Of a stretch of DNA of 64,000 nt, positions 53,449 to 62,180 are shown piece by piece (positions within the stretch are counted from its first letter, which is position 1; each line of letters begins with the position of its first letter). The notes beneath the pieces were generated by a model that saw nothing but the letters and a program-made list of their open reading frames with translations, ran no database searches and was not told the origin of the DNA. The position numbers were made by a program, and so were the translations under genes. Origin of the DNA: Eilatimonas milleporae (GTDB lineage Bacteria; Pseudomonadota; Alphaproteobacteria; Sphingomonadales; Kordiimonadaceae); contig NZ_REFR01000016.1 of NCBI RefSeq assembly GCF_003688555.1, positions 62,001-126,000 on the forward strand, written 5' to 3'.

Positions 53449-55839
53449 GTGCGTGAGTTGGAGCTGAGGCTGGGCCTCGTCTGTTTCGGCGGCGTTTCGC
53501 TTGCCGTTTACATGAGCGGCGTTTCAAACGAAATCCTCAAGCTGATCAAAGCCTCCCGGCGTTTCCATGCGCCGGGAGGCGCTGCAGAGACTCCTTTGCG
53601 TGACGGCTGCAACGGCACGGAAGAGCTGTACGTGTCCCTTTTGCAGGCCCTGGCACCGCGTGTGCGGCTGCGTGTTATTCTCGATGCCATATCGGGTGCG
53701 TCCGCCGGGGGGATCAACGGTATTTTCCTGGCCCGCGCCGTGGCGCATGACCTCAGCCTTGAGCCGCTGCGCCGGATGTGGTTCGAACTGGGCGATATCG
53801 AACAGTTGATGAACGAGGAAACGCACGCCCGGCGTTTCAGCAAGGCGTATCTCTATCCCCTTTTTTGGGCATTCCGCAAAAGCCTGTATCCCGAAATACC
53901 GGAAGGGTCGGAAACACGGCGCAAATTGAACCGCTTCCTGCGGTCCCGCTGGTTCAATCCGCCCTTCTCGGGGGACCGCATGCTGTCGTGGATGTTCGAT
54001 GCGGGTGCCGCCATGGGAAAGGCACCCGACCATATGTCCGACTGGAAGCAAAGTCTTCTCCCCCCTGGGCACAGGCTGGACCTGTTCGTCAGCCTGACCA
54101 ATTTCCACGGTCAGCACAGGCGCCTCAGCCTGCATGACCCGGCGGAGATTATCGAAACCCAGCATCAGGTCACTCTTGGGTTTTCCCATATGCAGCCGGT
54201 CTCTGCGGTCGGCATGAGTGATTTTACCGATGCTAATCTGGCGGGTCTTGCTTTTGCGGCGCGGGCGACATCGTCCTTTCCCGGAGCCTTTCCCGCTGTG
54301 ACGTTGAACGATGTTGAAAGGCTGCTGCGTGAACGGGGGGCCGGATGGTCGCATAAGAATGCTTTTCTGAAGCGTAATTTCTCCATCTTTCTGGAGGACC
54401 GAACGCGCCTGGAAGCGTTGCATGCCATGTCCTTTATCGACGGCAGTGTTACAAACAACAAACCGTTTCAGGCGGTGATGCAGGCAATCCACGACCGTCC
54501 CGCCCACCGTGAGGTCGATCGCAGAATCATATATGTCGACCCCAATCCCGCTGAGCCCGCGCATTTTCTGAAGGGCAGTGTCCCTCCGCCACCCGGTTTT
54601 TTCCGCAACATCCTGTCGTCAATCGCGGAAATTCCCAGAATGGAGCCGATTTACGAAAACCTTCGTGGTATCGCCAGGATGAACAGGGACAATCGTCGGC
54701 TGGAGACAGTGTTACATGCCGTAGAGGCGGACGTCGCAGCCCATGTGGATGAAATGGTGGCGCCACTATCCCTGTCCACCATGCAGCCGGACCGTCTCGC
54801 CGATTGGCGTATGCGGGCATACAGGTTGGCGCGTATGCAGGCTGGTTACAGCTATGGCACATATCGCGAGGCCAAGCGTGTCCGGCTTGTGGAACGGTTG
54901 TCCAAACTGCTGGATGCACTGGCCCGTGAATATGGGCATGACAAGCGTGCAGGGGACTGGCATGGACCGCTGTATCGCTGGACTTCGGTGCCCTTATCGG
55001 AAAAGCCGGCTTCCGCATCATCGCTGGAAGAGACGGCTGATGACGGGTTTGCGGACATGATGCGGGCCTTCGATGTGGATTTTCGTATCCGGCGTATCCG
55101 GTTCGTGATCCGACGGTTGAATGCATTTCTGCCCCGTTATCGCCACCAGGATGGCGCACAGGCGATCCTGTCGGTGAAGCAACGGCTTTATGAGCATTTA
55201 GAGGCCTACAAGACCCTGTGGCAGCCTGATGTCTACAGGGATGATCCCGGCATGGCCGGTGCGTTTGAAAAAGCCTGTACGTACGATGGCCCCGAGGACC
55301 TTCTGGCAATGCTGGGTCGCTGCATGGGGTTAGCGGAAAGAGATGCCGGTGTGGACGGGATCATGGCGGAGTGCATGCGCACTCTACCCGGCGATTCCCT
55401 TGGGCTCGGTTTGTTCAGGGCGTATGTGGGATTCGGTTTTTTCGATGTGGCCATATTGCCCCTTAAGGCTCAGCCAGACCTTCTGGAGCTGGACGAAGTG
55501 CGTGTGGACCGTATCAGCCCGCAGGACTGTAGCGGCTTCGATCTGCCGGTCCTGACTGCCGATAGCGATCATCCGCTTATGGGAACGCGGCTCCAGAATT
55601 TCGGCGCCTTTTTCAGCCGCAGAGCGCGTGAAAATGATTATCTTTGGGGACGCCTGCATGCGGCGTCGCGGCTTCTGGACTTTCTTCTGGATGCGGCCGG
55701 CCCGGACGCGTTGCCGGACGGGTTTGACGCCCGGCACTTCAGACAGCGGCTTTTCCGCAGTATCGTCGAGGCCGAAGCCGCTGATATGACGCAGGCACAG
55801 GATTTGGTCCGGCGCCTGCGTCGGGAACTGGGCGGCTGA
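53449..55839 (+). CDS. Patatin-like phospholipase with DUF3376
   Basis: 796 residues from GTG 53449. The patatin start LRLGLVCFGGVSLAVYMSG supplies the oxyanion glycines, the nucleophile elbow is ISGASAGGIN with S85, and the catalytic Asp is D331 in FIDGSVTNNK. The long C-terminal part (about 380-790) corresponds to DUF3376, a region found in large actinobacterial and proteobacterial patatin proteins. Such enzymes release fatty acids from phospholipids. There is no signal peptide; the protein is probably cytoplasmic or peripheral. It follows the HlyIII gene closely. Confidence 0.9.
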   Translation: MRELELRLGLVCFGGVSLAVYMSGVSNEILKLIKASRRFHAPGGAAETPLRDGCNGTEELYVSLLQALAPRVRLRVILDAISGASAGGINGIFLARAVAHDLSLEPLRRMWFELGDIEQLMNEETHARRFSKAYLYPLFWAFRKSLYPEIPEGSETRRKLNRFLRSRWFNPPFSGDRMLSWMFDAGAAMGKAPDHMSDWKQSLLPPGHRLDLFVSLTNFHGQHRRLSLHDPAEIIETQHQVTLGFSHMQPVSAVGMSDFTDANLAGLAFAARATSSFPGAFPAVTLNDVERLLRERGAGWSHKNAFLKRNFSIFLEDRTRLEALHAMSFIDGSVTNNKPFQAVMQAIHDRPAHREVDRRIIYVDPNPAEPAHFLKGSVPPPPGFFRNILSSIAEIPRMEPIYENLRGIARMNRDNRRLETVLHAVEADVAAHVDEMVAPLSLSTMQPDRLADWRMRAYRLARMQAGYSYGTYREAKRVRLVERLSKLLDALAREYGHDKRAGDWHGPLYRWTSVPLSEKPASASSLEETADDGFADMMRAFDVDFRIRRIRFVIRRLNAFLPRYRHQDGAQAILSVKQRLYEHLEAYKTLWQPDVYRDDPGMAGAFEKACTYDGPEDLLAMLGRCMGLAERDAGVDGIMAECMRTLPGDSLGLGLFRAYVGFGFFDVAILPLKAQPDLLELDEVRVDRISPQDCSGFDLPVLTADSDHPLMGTRLQNFGAFFSRRARENDYLWGRLHAASRLLDFLLDAAGPDALPDGFDARHFRQRLFRSIVEAEAADMTQAQDLVRRLRRELGG

Positions 55840-55890
55840 AAATCGCATACAGTGAAACGGTTTCAGGCCGCGTAACGGTCTCAAACAGTT

Positions 55891-56097
55891 TTAGAGAAGC
55901 TCAAGATTTCCGGCGGAGCTGCGGCCTTTGCGATCTTCCTGAAGCTCGTAAGAGATCTTCTGGTTGTCCTGCAGTCCGTTCAGACCGGCCTGCTCAACAG
56001 CGGAAACATGGACGAAAACGTCCTTGCCGCCTTCGTCAGGCTGAATAAAACCGTAACCTTTGGTGGCGTTGAACCATTTGACGGTACCTGTAGCCAT
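55891..56097 (-). CDS. Cold-shock domain protein
   Basis: 68 residues from ATG 56097, which has AAAGGAG upstream; the longer frame to 56169 is untranslated leader. It carries both nucleic-acid motifs, GTVKWFNATKGYGFIQPD (RNP1) and KDVFVHVSAVE (RNP2). It binds single-stranded RNA or DNA as an RNA chaperone. A leader of about 85 bases is predicted from a promoter at 56191-56219, in line with the post-transcriptional control seen for many csp genes. Confidence 0.95.
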   Translation of the reverse strand: MATGTVKWFNATKGYGFIQPDEGGKDVFVHVSAVEQAGLNGLQDNQKISYELQEDRKGRSSAGNLELL

Positions 56098-56402
56098 GGG
56101 GGGTCTCCTTTTCGTATCGTGCGAAGTCCCATTGGCGAACGGTAGACGGAAAATCTGTCGGTAAACCAAGAGGGCAGTCGCGTGTGTGGTGATTTAGGGT
56201 CCCGTTCGACCGGTTGCAACCGACCTCCGGGGCAAATAACCCTTCTTGGTTAGCATAATCCACATGCCCTGCCGAACCCCGGCATCAGGCACACTTAAGC
56301 CAATAACATGACAATTCCTGTCCAGTTATCAAGCTTCTGCTCGCTATCATTGTTTCGACCCGGCAGTCAAGAGCGTTTGCGGAAGAGACCGGCAGACGGC
56401 CT
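56098..56402. other. Leader and promoter region of the cold-shock gene
   Basis: This 305-base interval separates the cold-shock gene from the 3' end of the second chemoreceptor gene, both on the minus strand. The part nearest the cold-shock start is its probable leader and holds the promoter listed separately. The rest shows no coding frame and no clear terminator for the upstream chemoreceptor side. Confidence 0.5.
56191..56219 (-). promoter_or_regulatory. Candidate sigma-70-like promoter for the cold-shock gene
   Basis: On the minus strand TTGCAA (56214-56219) is followed after 17 bases by TAAATC (56191-56196). The spacing is ideal, the boxes are fair. Transcription from about 56184 would give an 86-base leader before the ATG at 56097. 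Confidence 0.4.
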
Positions 56403-58460
56403 TTACATGGTGCGGACCTGTTGCAGAAATTCGCTGGTATCGCGTGACATGGTTTCCCCAAGGCGACTCAGGTCATCGGCGGCGGTGCGCACACTGCCCG
56501 AGACTTCGCGGGTTTTGGACACATTGCTGTTTACGTCGGAAATCTCTGCGGAGACCTGGCGGGCGCTTTCCGTGGACACGGAGACATTGCGGCGGATTTC
56601 GCTGGTGGTGCTTTCCTGTTCCTCGCTGGCGGAGGCGATGCCGGTCATGATGCTGTTTAACTGATCGATGATATCCTTCACATTCTGCATGGCCCCCACC
56701 ACGATCTCGACGCTTGTCTGCATGCCCTTGATCTGGGTGCCGACTCTGTCGGTGGCGCTGGCGGTCTGGTTGGCCAGCGACTTCACTTCCGACGCCACAA
56801 CCGCAAAGCCTTTGCCGGCTTCGCCGGCGCGTGCCGCCTCGATCGTTGCGTTGAGGGCCAGCAGGTTGGTCTGAGCGGCTATATCCTCGATAAGCTGCAT
56901 GACTTCATCCACCTGTTTGGCACTTTCAGCGAGGCTGGTGATGGAGTCCGTGCCTTCCGATGTGGCCGAGACCGCATTGTCGCAAAGCGTATTGGCGGAC
57001 CGGACCTGGGCGTTCACCTCGGCGATAGAGGCGGAAAACTCTTCAATCGCGGTACTCATGACCGAGACGCTGTCATCCATCGCGCTTGCTGCATTTGTGA
57101 CCGATGTGGCGCTTGTGCCCGTTTTTTCAGCCACATCGAACATGGTTTGCGCGCTTTCCTGCATATCGTAGGAGGCATCGCTCAGGCGCAGCATGTTCTT
57201 GCTGATCTGTTCCTCAAACCCGGCGACAAGACGGCGCAGCGCGTCCGCGCGTTCTTCCCGTTCCTGGGCGAGGTGTGCCTCTTCCTCGAAACGGGCCCGT
57301 TCCTGCGCGACCTTGTTTTCGCTTTCTTCCCGTTCACGCCGGGCTTCGCGGGCCTGAAACTCCTTGGCTTCCTGTTCAAGCCGCAGACGCTCCGACGCAT
57401 TGTCTCTCAGTGTTTCGATGGCCTGCGCCACGCCGCCCAGCTCATCGCGGTACTCCGTGCCCGGAACATGCGTATCGAATTGCCCGTCAGCAATCTGGCT
57501 GACAGCGGCCTGAAGCCGCCTGACCGGCCCGACAGTGGTTGAGACCACGATTGCCGATCCAAGACCGGCTGCGAGAATGGCCACGATACTGATGCCCCAG
57601 GTCAGGATGCTGGCGGTTTCCGTTGTCCGGGCCGCATCGGCCTGTGCCCTGGCATAGCCCGCAGACGCAAAATCCCGGATACCCTCATACCCTTCCAGGG
57701 TTTGTTCGTAGATTGTCTCCAGCTCGGTGATTTCGCGGATCAGTTCCTGGCGTTTGGCGGCATAGTTGTTGAACGCCTGCACATACAAGCCCAGTTTTTC
57801 CCTGATCAGGGCCTTCACCTCATCGGGAAAGGCGGCGTTATCGAGGGCTGTGCGGAATTCCTGGTCACGTGTGGCGATGCGGGTGATGTATTTCGGATCC
57901 AGCCGGGCAATGAAATCCTTTTCATGCCGGCGCATCATCAGCATCAGGATGCTCAGATCCTTGTTGCTGTGATTCTTTAGTGCTTCTTCGATCGTATGCA
58001 CGGCCTCACGGAGGGCTCCCTGCAGACCGGATTCTTCGTTGAGGCCGACCTCTTCCTGCAGATTGGCGACGATGTTGAATTGGCCGCGGTGGCGTTGCAG
58101 AACCTGCTGCAACCGCACCGCGGCAGAGCGTCCCTCGCCGCTCAGATCATCATAAAGTGCTGAAATCTGGTTGGCGATGGCGTCCGCCGTGCGGACATAG
58201 GCGGTGCGGAACTGCACGTCTTTTTCCAGCAGGAAATTCTTTTCATGCTGGCGTAACTGCAGCCCTTGCAACTCAACAAAGCGGGCATTGGACAGGAGGT
58301 CGCTGTATTTGACCGCCATGCCTTCCGCGAAACTGCGATTCTCCGTCGTCCAGAAATTGACGGCCAGCACGCAGACCAATGCGACAATGGCGATGACAGC
58401 CAGTCCACCGACACGTGCCAGGATCGAGATGTGACGGATATTGTGGATAATCTGTTTCAT
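56403..58460 (-). CDS. Methyl-accepting chemotaxis protein, HBM-type sensor
   Basis: 685 residues from ATG 58460 (frames continue to 58553). The first helix is [20 protein letters not shown]. The periplasmic part is all-helical, about 250 residues, with features of the helical bimodular sensor ([20 protein letters not shown], then [18 protein letters not shown]), known to bind small organic acids in other bacteria. A HAMP domain, coiled coils and the signalling tip [20 protein letters not shown] follow. The ligand is unknown. It is the second chemoreceptor in the window, and neither is near che genes. Confidence 0.93.
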   Translation of the reverse strand: MKQIIHNIRHISILARVGGLAVIAIVALVCVLAVNFWTTENRSFAEGMAVKYSDLLSNARFVELQGLQLRQHEKNFLLEKDVQFRTAYVRTADAIANQISALYDDLSGEGRSAAVRLQQVLQRHRGQFNIVANLQEEVGLNEESGLQGALREAVHTIEEALKNHSNKDLSILMLMMRRHEKDFIARLDPKYITRIATRDQEFRTALDNAAFPDEVKALIREKLGLYVQAFNNYAAKRQELIREITELETIYEQTLEGYEGIRDFASAGYARAQADAARTTETASILTWGISIVAILAAGLGSAIVVSTTVGPVRRLQAAVSQIADGQFDTHVPGTEYRDELGGVAQAIETLRDNASERLRLEQEAKEFQAREARREREESENKVAQERARFEEEAHLAQEREERADALRRLVAGFEEQISKNMLRLSDASYDMQESAQTMFDVAEKTGTSATSVTNAASAMDDSVSVMSTAIEEFSASIAEVNAQVRSANTLCDNAVSATSEGTDSITSLAESAKQVDEVMQLIEDIAAQTNLLALNATIEAARAGEAGKGFAVVASEVKSLANQTASATDRVGTQIKGMQTSVEIVVGAMQNVKDIIDQLNSIMTGIASASEEQESTTSEIRRNVSVSTESARQVSAEISDVNSNVSKTREVSGSVRTAADDLSRLGETMSRDTSEFLQQVRTM

Positions 58461-58900
58461 TGCAAGACCGTTTGGCTTGACCATCGGGTGCGGACGATAC
58501 GCAGCCGACAGTACTCTGAACGTGGGATGCGGGTAGGTCGCGAAAACAACCACACATACACGGCTGCACCTGAATTGTGATGACTGTATTAAATTTACGA
58601 AAAATCCTCATGGATTCTTAGACCATATTACCGGTTTTTAAGATAAAATTTAATAATATCAGATAGATAGATGATGATGCAGTGCCGTATTATCCGCACG
58701 CCGTTATATCCTTATCAAAGGAACTGGCTTACGCTGCCCATGTTCCGCCAGAAAAACCGACAGTGGCGCATGCCGCCATGATACGCGCTGATTGTTTTTG
58801 TTTGAGTCATGCCATCCTCTTGTCGCGCAGGCATATGTTGCGGCTGCGGAACAGGTTGCTTTAATCTACGGACAGCACTGGACGCACTTGGGGGAAACAC
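58461..58900. other. Gene-free interval between divergent chemoreceptor and aminotransferase genes
   Basis: 440 bases holding both divergent promoters. From about 58578 to 58680 it is AT-rich with a small run of GATA-type repeats (AGATAGATAGATGATGATG near 58661-58679). No coding frame, RNA gene or clear operator was recognised. Confidence 0.5.
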
Positions 58901-60067
58901 ATGCCGTCACGCCGAACGCTATTGCAAATGTCCCTGGGTGCCATGCTGATGCCGGCAGCGGCCGGACCCGCAGCGGCATGGCGCAGTCAGGCCCGTGCGG
59001 GAACGCCGCATGATCAGGACCGCCCCGCACGGCAGTCCATTCTCAGGCTGGACAGTAATGAGAACAGTCTGGGCATGTCCCCGGAAGCCCGGAAGGTTTT
59101 CGCCCGGTCCCTGGATGTCGCCAATCGGTACCCCGACGGTCATGCGCAGGCCCTGTGCGACGCATTGGCGGCTGACCTGACCGTATCGCCGGATCAGATC
59201 CTGCTGACCAACGGTTCCACGGCGTCCATTCGTGCCATTGTGCAGAGCTTCCGCCAGAACAGGCCATCCACCGCCGAGGGCAGGGTGGTCGCACAGGACC
59301 CGACTTTTGGCATTGTCGAACGGCTGTGCCGTGATCTGGGGCTGGCTTATCATGGGGTGCCTACAGGCAAGGATTTCGCCCCTGATATGGTCGCCATGGA
59401 AAAAGCCGCACGCAAGGACGGCGGCCCCGTGCTTGTCTATATGGTCACGCCGAACAACCCGACCGGTGTTGTTGCCCCCACGCCCGCGCTTTTCGACTGG
59501 ATCCGCCGCGCGGACGAGGAAACCATCTTTCTCATTGATGAGGCGTACCATGACTATGTGGATGCGCCGTCTTACGAAAGTGCTGTTCGCCTGATCCGCG
59601 ACGGGCACCGAAATGTCATTGTCACGCGGACCTTTTCCAAGCTTCACGGTATGGCCGGTCTGCGTGTGGGGTATGCGGTCGCGCACAAGGATACCATGGC
59701 GGATCTATCCCGTTTCAGTGACGGGTGGAACATCAACAGTACGGGCCTGATGGTGGCAAAAGCCTCTCTGGCCGATACGTCCTGGCGGGCCCATTGTCTT
59801 CGCCAGAACACCGAAGCCAGGACCATTCTGACCGACACGCTTGATACGCTCGGCCTTGGTCATATTCCGGGCCACACCAATTTCGTTTTGCACCGCATTG
59901 CCGCTGACCACGCGGACTATAAACGCCGTATGGCTGATCATGGTGTGCTGGTGGGGCGCTATATGCGGACAGGGCCGGGCTGGAACCGGCTGTCACTGGG
60001 AACGCCTGACGAAATGCGCCGTTTTGTCGACATTCTGACCGACTTCCGTCGCCGTGGCTGGGCATAA
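58901..60067 (+). CDS. HisC-like PLP aminotransferase with Tat signal
   Basis: 388 residues with GGGGAAA before the ATG. The N-terminus SRRTLLQMSLGAMLMPAAAG is a Tat-type signal. The body is a fold-type I aminotransferase like histidinol-phosphate aminotransferase: LDSNENSLGMSP, LTNGSTASIRAIVQ, VYMVTPNNPTGVV, LIDEAYHDYVD and the PLP lysine in TRTFSKLHGMAGLRVGY, ending with the substrate arginine region NRLSLGTPDEM. Export in folded, cofactor-loaded form through Tat is plausible. A biosynthetic histidine role is unlikely for an exported enzyme; the substrate is unknown. Confidence 0.88.
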   Translation: MPSRRTLLQMSLGAMLMPAAAGPAAAWRSQARAGTPHDQDRPARQSILRLDSNENSLGMSPEARKVFARSLDVANRYPDGHAQALCDALAADLTVSPDQILLTNGSTASIRAIVQSFRQNRPSTAEGRVVAQDPTFGIVERLCRDLGLAYHGVPTGKDFAPDMVAMEKAARKDGGPVLVYMVTPNNPTGVVAPTPALFDWIRRADEETIFLIDEAYHDYVDAPSYESAVRLIRDGHRNVIVTRTFSKLHGMAGLRVGYAVAHKDTMADLSRFSDGWNINSTGLMVAKASLADTSWRAHCLRQNTEARTILTDTLDTLGLGHIPGHTNFVLHRIAADHADYKRRMADHGVLVGRYMRTGPGWNRLSLGTPDEMRRFVDILTDFRRRGWA

Positions 60068-60153
60068 AGCTTTTGATCCCTTACGAAGAGATTTTTGGAT
60101 CTGTTCCAATGGGCAGGTCTCCCCGCCGATATGACAAACGCAGGGACTGAACC

Positions 60154-60480
60154 ATGATCATCACCAATATTGAAACCGTGCCCGGATACGATGTGGTCGA
60201 CCATCTTGGCCTGGTCCAGGGCAGCACGGTGCGTGCCAAGCATGTCGGACGCGACATCATGGCGGGCCTGAAGAATATCGTTAGCGGAGAGCTCGCCGGC
60301 TACACCGAACTGTTGGAAGAAGCCCGCTTCGAAGCCATAGACCGTATGAAAAGCGAGGCAAAAGCCAAGGGCGCCGACGCCGTCGTCAATGTCCGTTTGT
60401 CCACATCCGCGGTGACGCATGGGGCCGCTGAAATTCTGGCTTATGGAACGGCTGTCCGGCTGGCGGGGAAAGACCGCTAG
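60154..60480 (+). CDS. YbjQ/UPF0145-family protein
   Basis: 108 residues. The pattern IETVPGYDVVDHLGLVQGST, a middle GELAGYTELLEEAR and the end KGADAVVNVRLSTS are typical of the heavy-metal-binding-like YbjQ family, which forms pentamers. Function is not established. GGGACTGAACC precedes the ATG. The next gene starts at the base after its stop codon and encodes a second, membrane-anchored member of the same family, so the two proteins may form a mixed ring. Confidence 0.92.
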   Translation: MIITNIETVPGYDVVDHLGLVQGSTVRAKHVGRDIMAGLKNIVSGELAGYTELLEEARFEAIDRMKSEAKAKGADAVVNVRLSTSAVTHGAAEILAYGTAVRLAGKDR

Positions 60481-60942
60481 ATGGAATTTCTGTTTTTCCT
60501 TGGCGGATTTTTCGTCTTGATACCCGTCGGATATGTGGCGGGCCGCGCCTCTGAAAGACGGCATCTGGCATCCCTTGCCGAGAGGGAACGGGCTTTGCGC
60601 GGTATCAGCGTTGCCGCGGGCAGAGGCACATCTGAAACCGCTTTTCGCACCCTTGGACTGGTGCAGGGGTCTGTCGTCATAGGACAGGATTACTTTCTGG
60701 CAGTTGCGACGGGTTTTGCCAAACTGCTGGGCGGCCGGCTCAGGCCCTATGAAGGACTGTATGTCCGTGCCCGGCGCGAAGCGGTCTTGCGTCTGAAAGC
60801 CGACGCGGCGGCCAGGGGGGCGGATGCGGTCCTCAACATTCGCTTTGTCACCATGGACATTGCCTCACTGGCGTCCGGTAGCGGCATCACCGGCGTTGAA
60901 ATCGTGGCCTATGGAACGGCGGTGCAATCGCCGGCGCCATAA
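60481..60942 (+). CDS. YbjQ/UPF0145-family protein with N-terminal membrane anchor
   Basis: 153 residues. A hydrophobic helix (MEFLFFLGGFFVLIPVGYVAG) and a basic linker precede a YbjQ core: FRTLGLVQGSVVIGQDYF, RPYEGLYVRARREAVL and ARGADAVLNIRFVTMD, parallel to the soluble copy directly upstream. It starts without a gap after the previous stop codon, implying coupling. The duplication with added anchor suggests that the soluble partner is brought to the membrane. Function unknown. Confidence 0.9.
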   Translation: MEFLFFLGGFFVLIPVGYVAGRASERRHLASLAERERALRGISVAAGRGTSETAFRTLGLVQGSVVIGQDYFLAVATGFAKLLGGRLRPYEGLYVRARREAVLRLKADAAARGADAVLNIRFVTMDIASLASGSGITGVEIVAYGTAVQSPAP

Positions 60943-60967
60943 ATGGGGCGCTGTCCGGGCAGGTATG

Positions 60968-61480
60968 TCAGGCGTCCGCCGCCTTGCTGACTGTGCGGAT
61001 CAGTTTACGGATATAGGTGTTGGCGGAACGGTAATGACTGGGCCCGGATGCCTCGGCGTATCGGCCAAGGGTCCATTTCCCGGTCCAGGCGTATGGCTTT
61101 TCCGTGTACAGTTCGGAATTGTCCGCTGCCGCGATAAACGCGCTGAGCCTGTTATGGGCGTCGGCAAAGTCTGCCAGAACGGCCTGCCACGACTTGCCCT
61201 GCGAGGCGGCGCGGACCTTGGCATTGTATTCCTTTAACTGGTTCCATTTATACCCCGGGGCGGGCAGGTGTACCGTCCTGCCTGCCTTGCCGTCGGCATA
61301 CCAGTTGAAAAACAGGCCGATCCAGTGTGTCCGGTGATCAATGGTGTCTTTGATGGTGATACCGTCTTCCGGCATCGGCGTGACAGCCAGTGCGTCATCG
61401 ACCGTATCCAGGGTCTTCATCAGCCTGGCATGGTCTTTTTGCATCAAAGCCTGCAGGTCGTCCTTGTTTTCAGCCGCCAT
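60968..61480 (-). CDS. ClbS/DfsB-family four-helix-bundle protein
   Basis: 170 residues from ATG 61480 behind AGGTGG (GTG 61492 is an alternative). The helices carry the family pattern: IDHRTHWIGLFFNWY, LPAPGYKWNQLKEYN and LGRYAEASGPSHYRSANTYI, with the DinB/ClbS-like histidine positions. The best-known member, ClbS, protects cells from colibactin by hydrolysing its cyclopropane; most members are of unknown role. It faces the YbjQ pair tail to tail. Confidence 0.87.
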   Translation of the reverse strand: MAAENKDDLQALMQKDHARLMKTLDTVDDALAVTPMPEDGITIKDTIDHRTHWIGLFFNWYADGKAGRTVHLPAPGYKWNQLKEYNAKVRAASQGKSWQAVLADFADAHNRLSAFIAAADNSELYTEKPYAWTGKWTLGRYAEASGPSHYRSANTYIRKLIRTVSKAADA

Positions 61481-61746
61481 CGCAATGCCCACCTGATCAG
61501 TCAGTCATTCAGCACACTATCGGACAGTCCATAAACCGACCGGTTGATAGCATCTTTCACATCGGTAGGACACCCTTGCCGAAAGCGCCGCCTTACCTGC
61601 GGGCGTTGTTGTTTTCTACATGTCGTCTGCAATATCGAGCAGGAAATCATATTATACGATGTGGTTTGGACAGACTATATTCACGAACATAAAAGGTATT
61701 GTGATACAAAGATTTGGACTGTTGCGGATGCGTATGAAGGGGAAAG

Positions 61747-61822
<76 letters not shown>

Positions 61823-61955
61823 ACATAGGGCGGCGCCTGTCCGGAACGGTGTTCCGCTGGCGGCGTCAGGCTGTTTAGCCAATCGCCGCCGTCCTGTCCA
61901 GCGCCGGGTGCAAAAAAATCATGCCGGGGGCTATACGGTTCCCCCGGCCGGGGGA

Positions 61956-62153
61956 TCAAAGGCCGTTGTCATCGTCTTCCGGGGCGCGGGCGTTCGTGTT
62001 TCCCGGCAGGACATAATCCTCGCTGAGCCAGCGGCCCAGATCGATATCGGCACAGCGTTTTGAACAGAAGGGGCGATACCGTGCGGTGGCAGGCTTGCCG
62101 CACTGGGGGCATGGTTTTGCCGGTGCCGGCTTTTCAGGGGTGCGGGATGTCAT
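61956..62153 (-). CDS. yacG: DNA gyrase inhibitor / zinc protein YacG
   Basis: 65 residues. The four zinc cysteines are visible in CPQCGKPATARYRPFCSKRC, followed by DIDLGRWLSEDYVLPG, the YacG hallmark. In other bacteria YacG binds GyrB and inhibits gyrase. It follows rng and maf on the same strand, 27 bases from the rng stop, the usual alphaproteobacterial order. Confidence 0.95.
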   Translation of the reverse strand: MTSRTPEKPAPAKPCPQCGKPATARYRPFCSKRCADIDLGRWLSEDYVLPGNTNARAPEDDDNGL

Positions 62154-62180
62154 GTCTGTGCTTCTGTCAGGGGTGATCGC

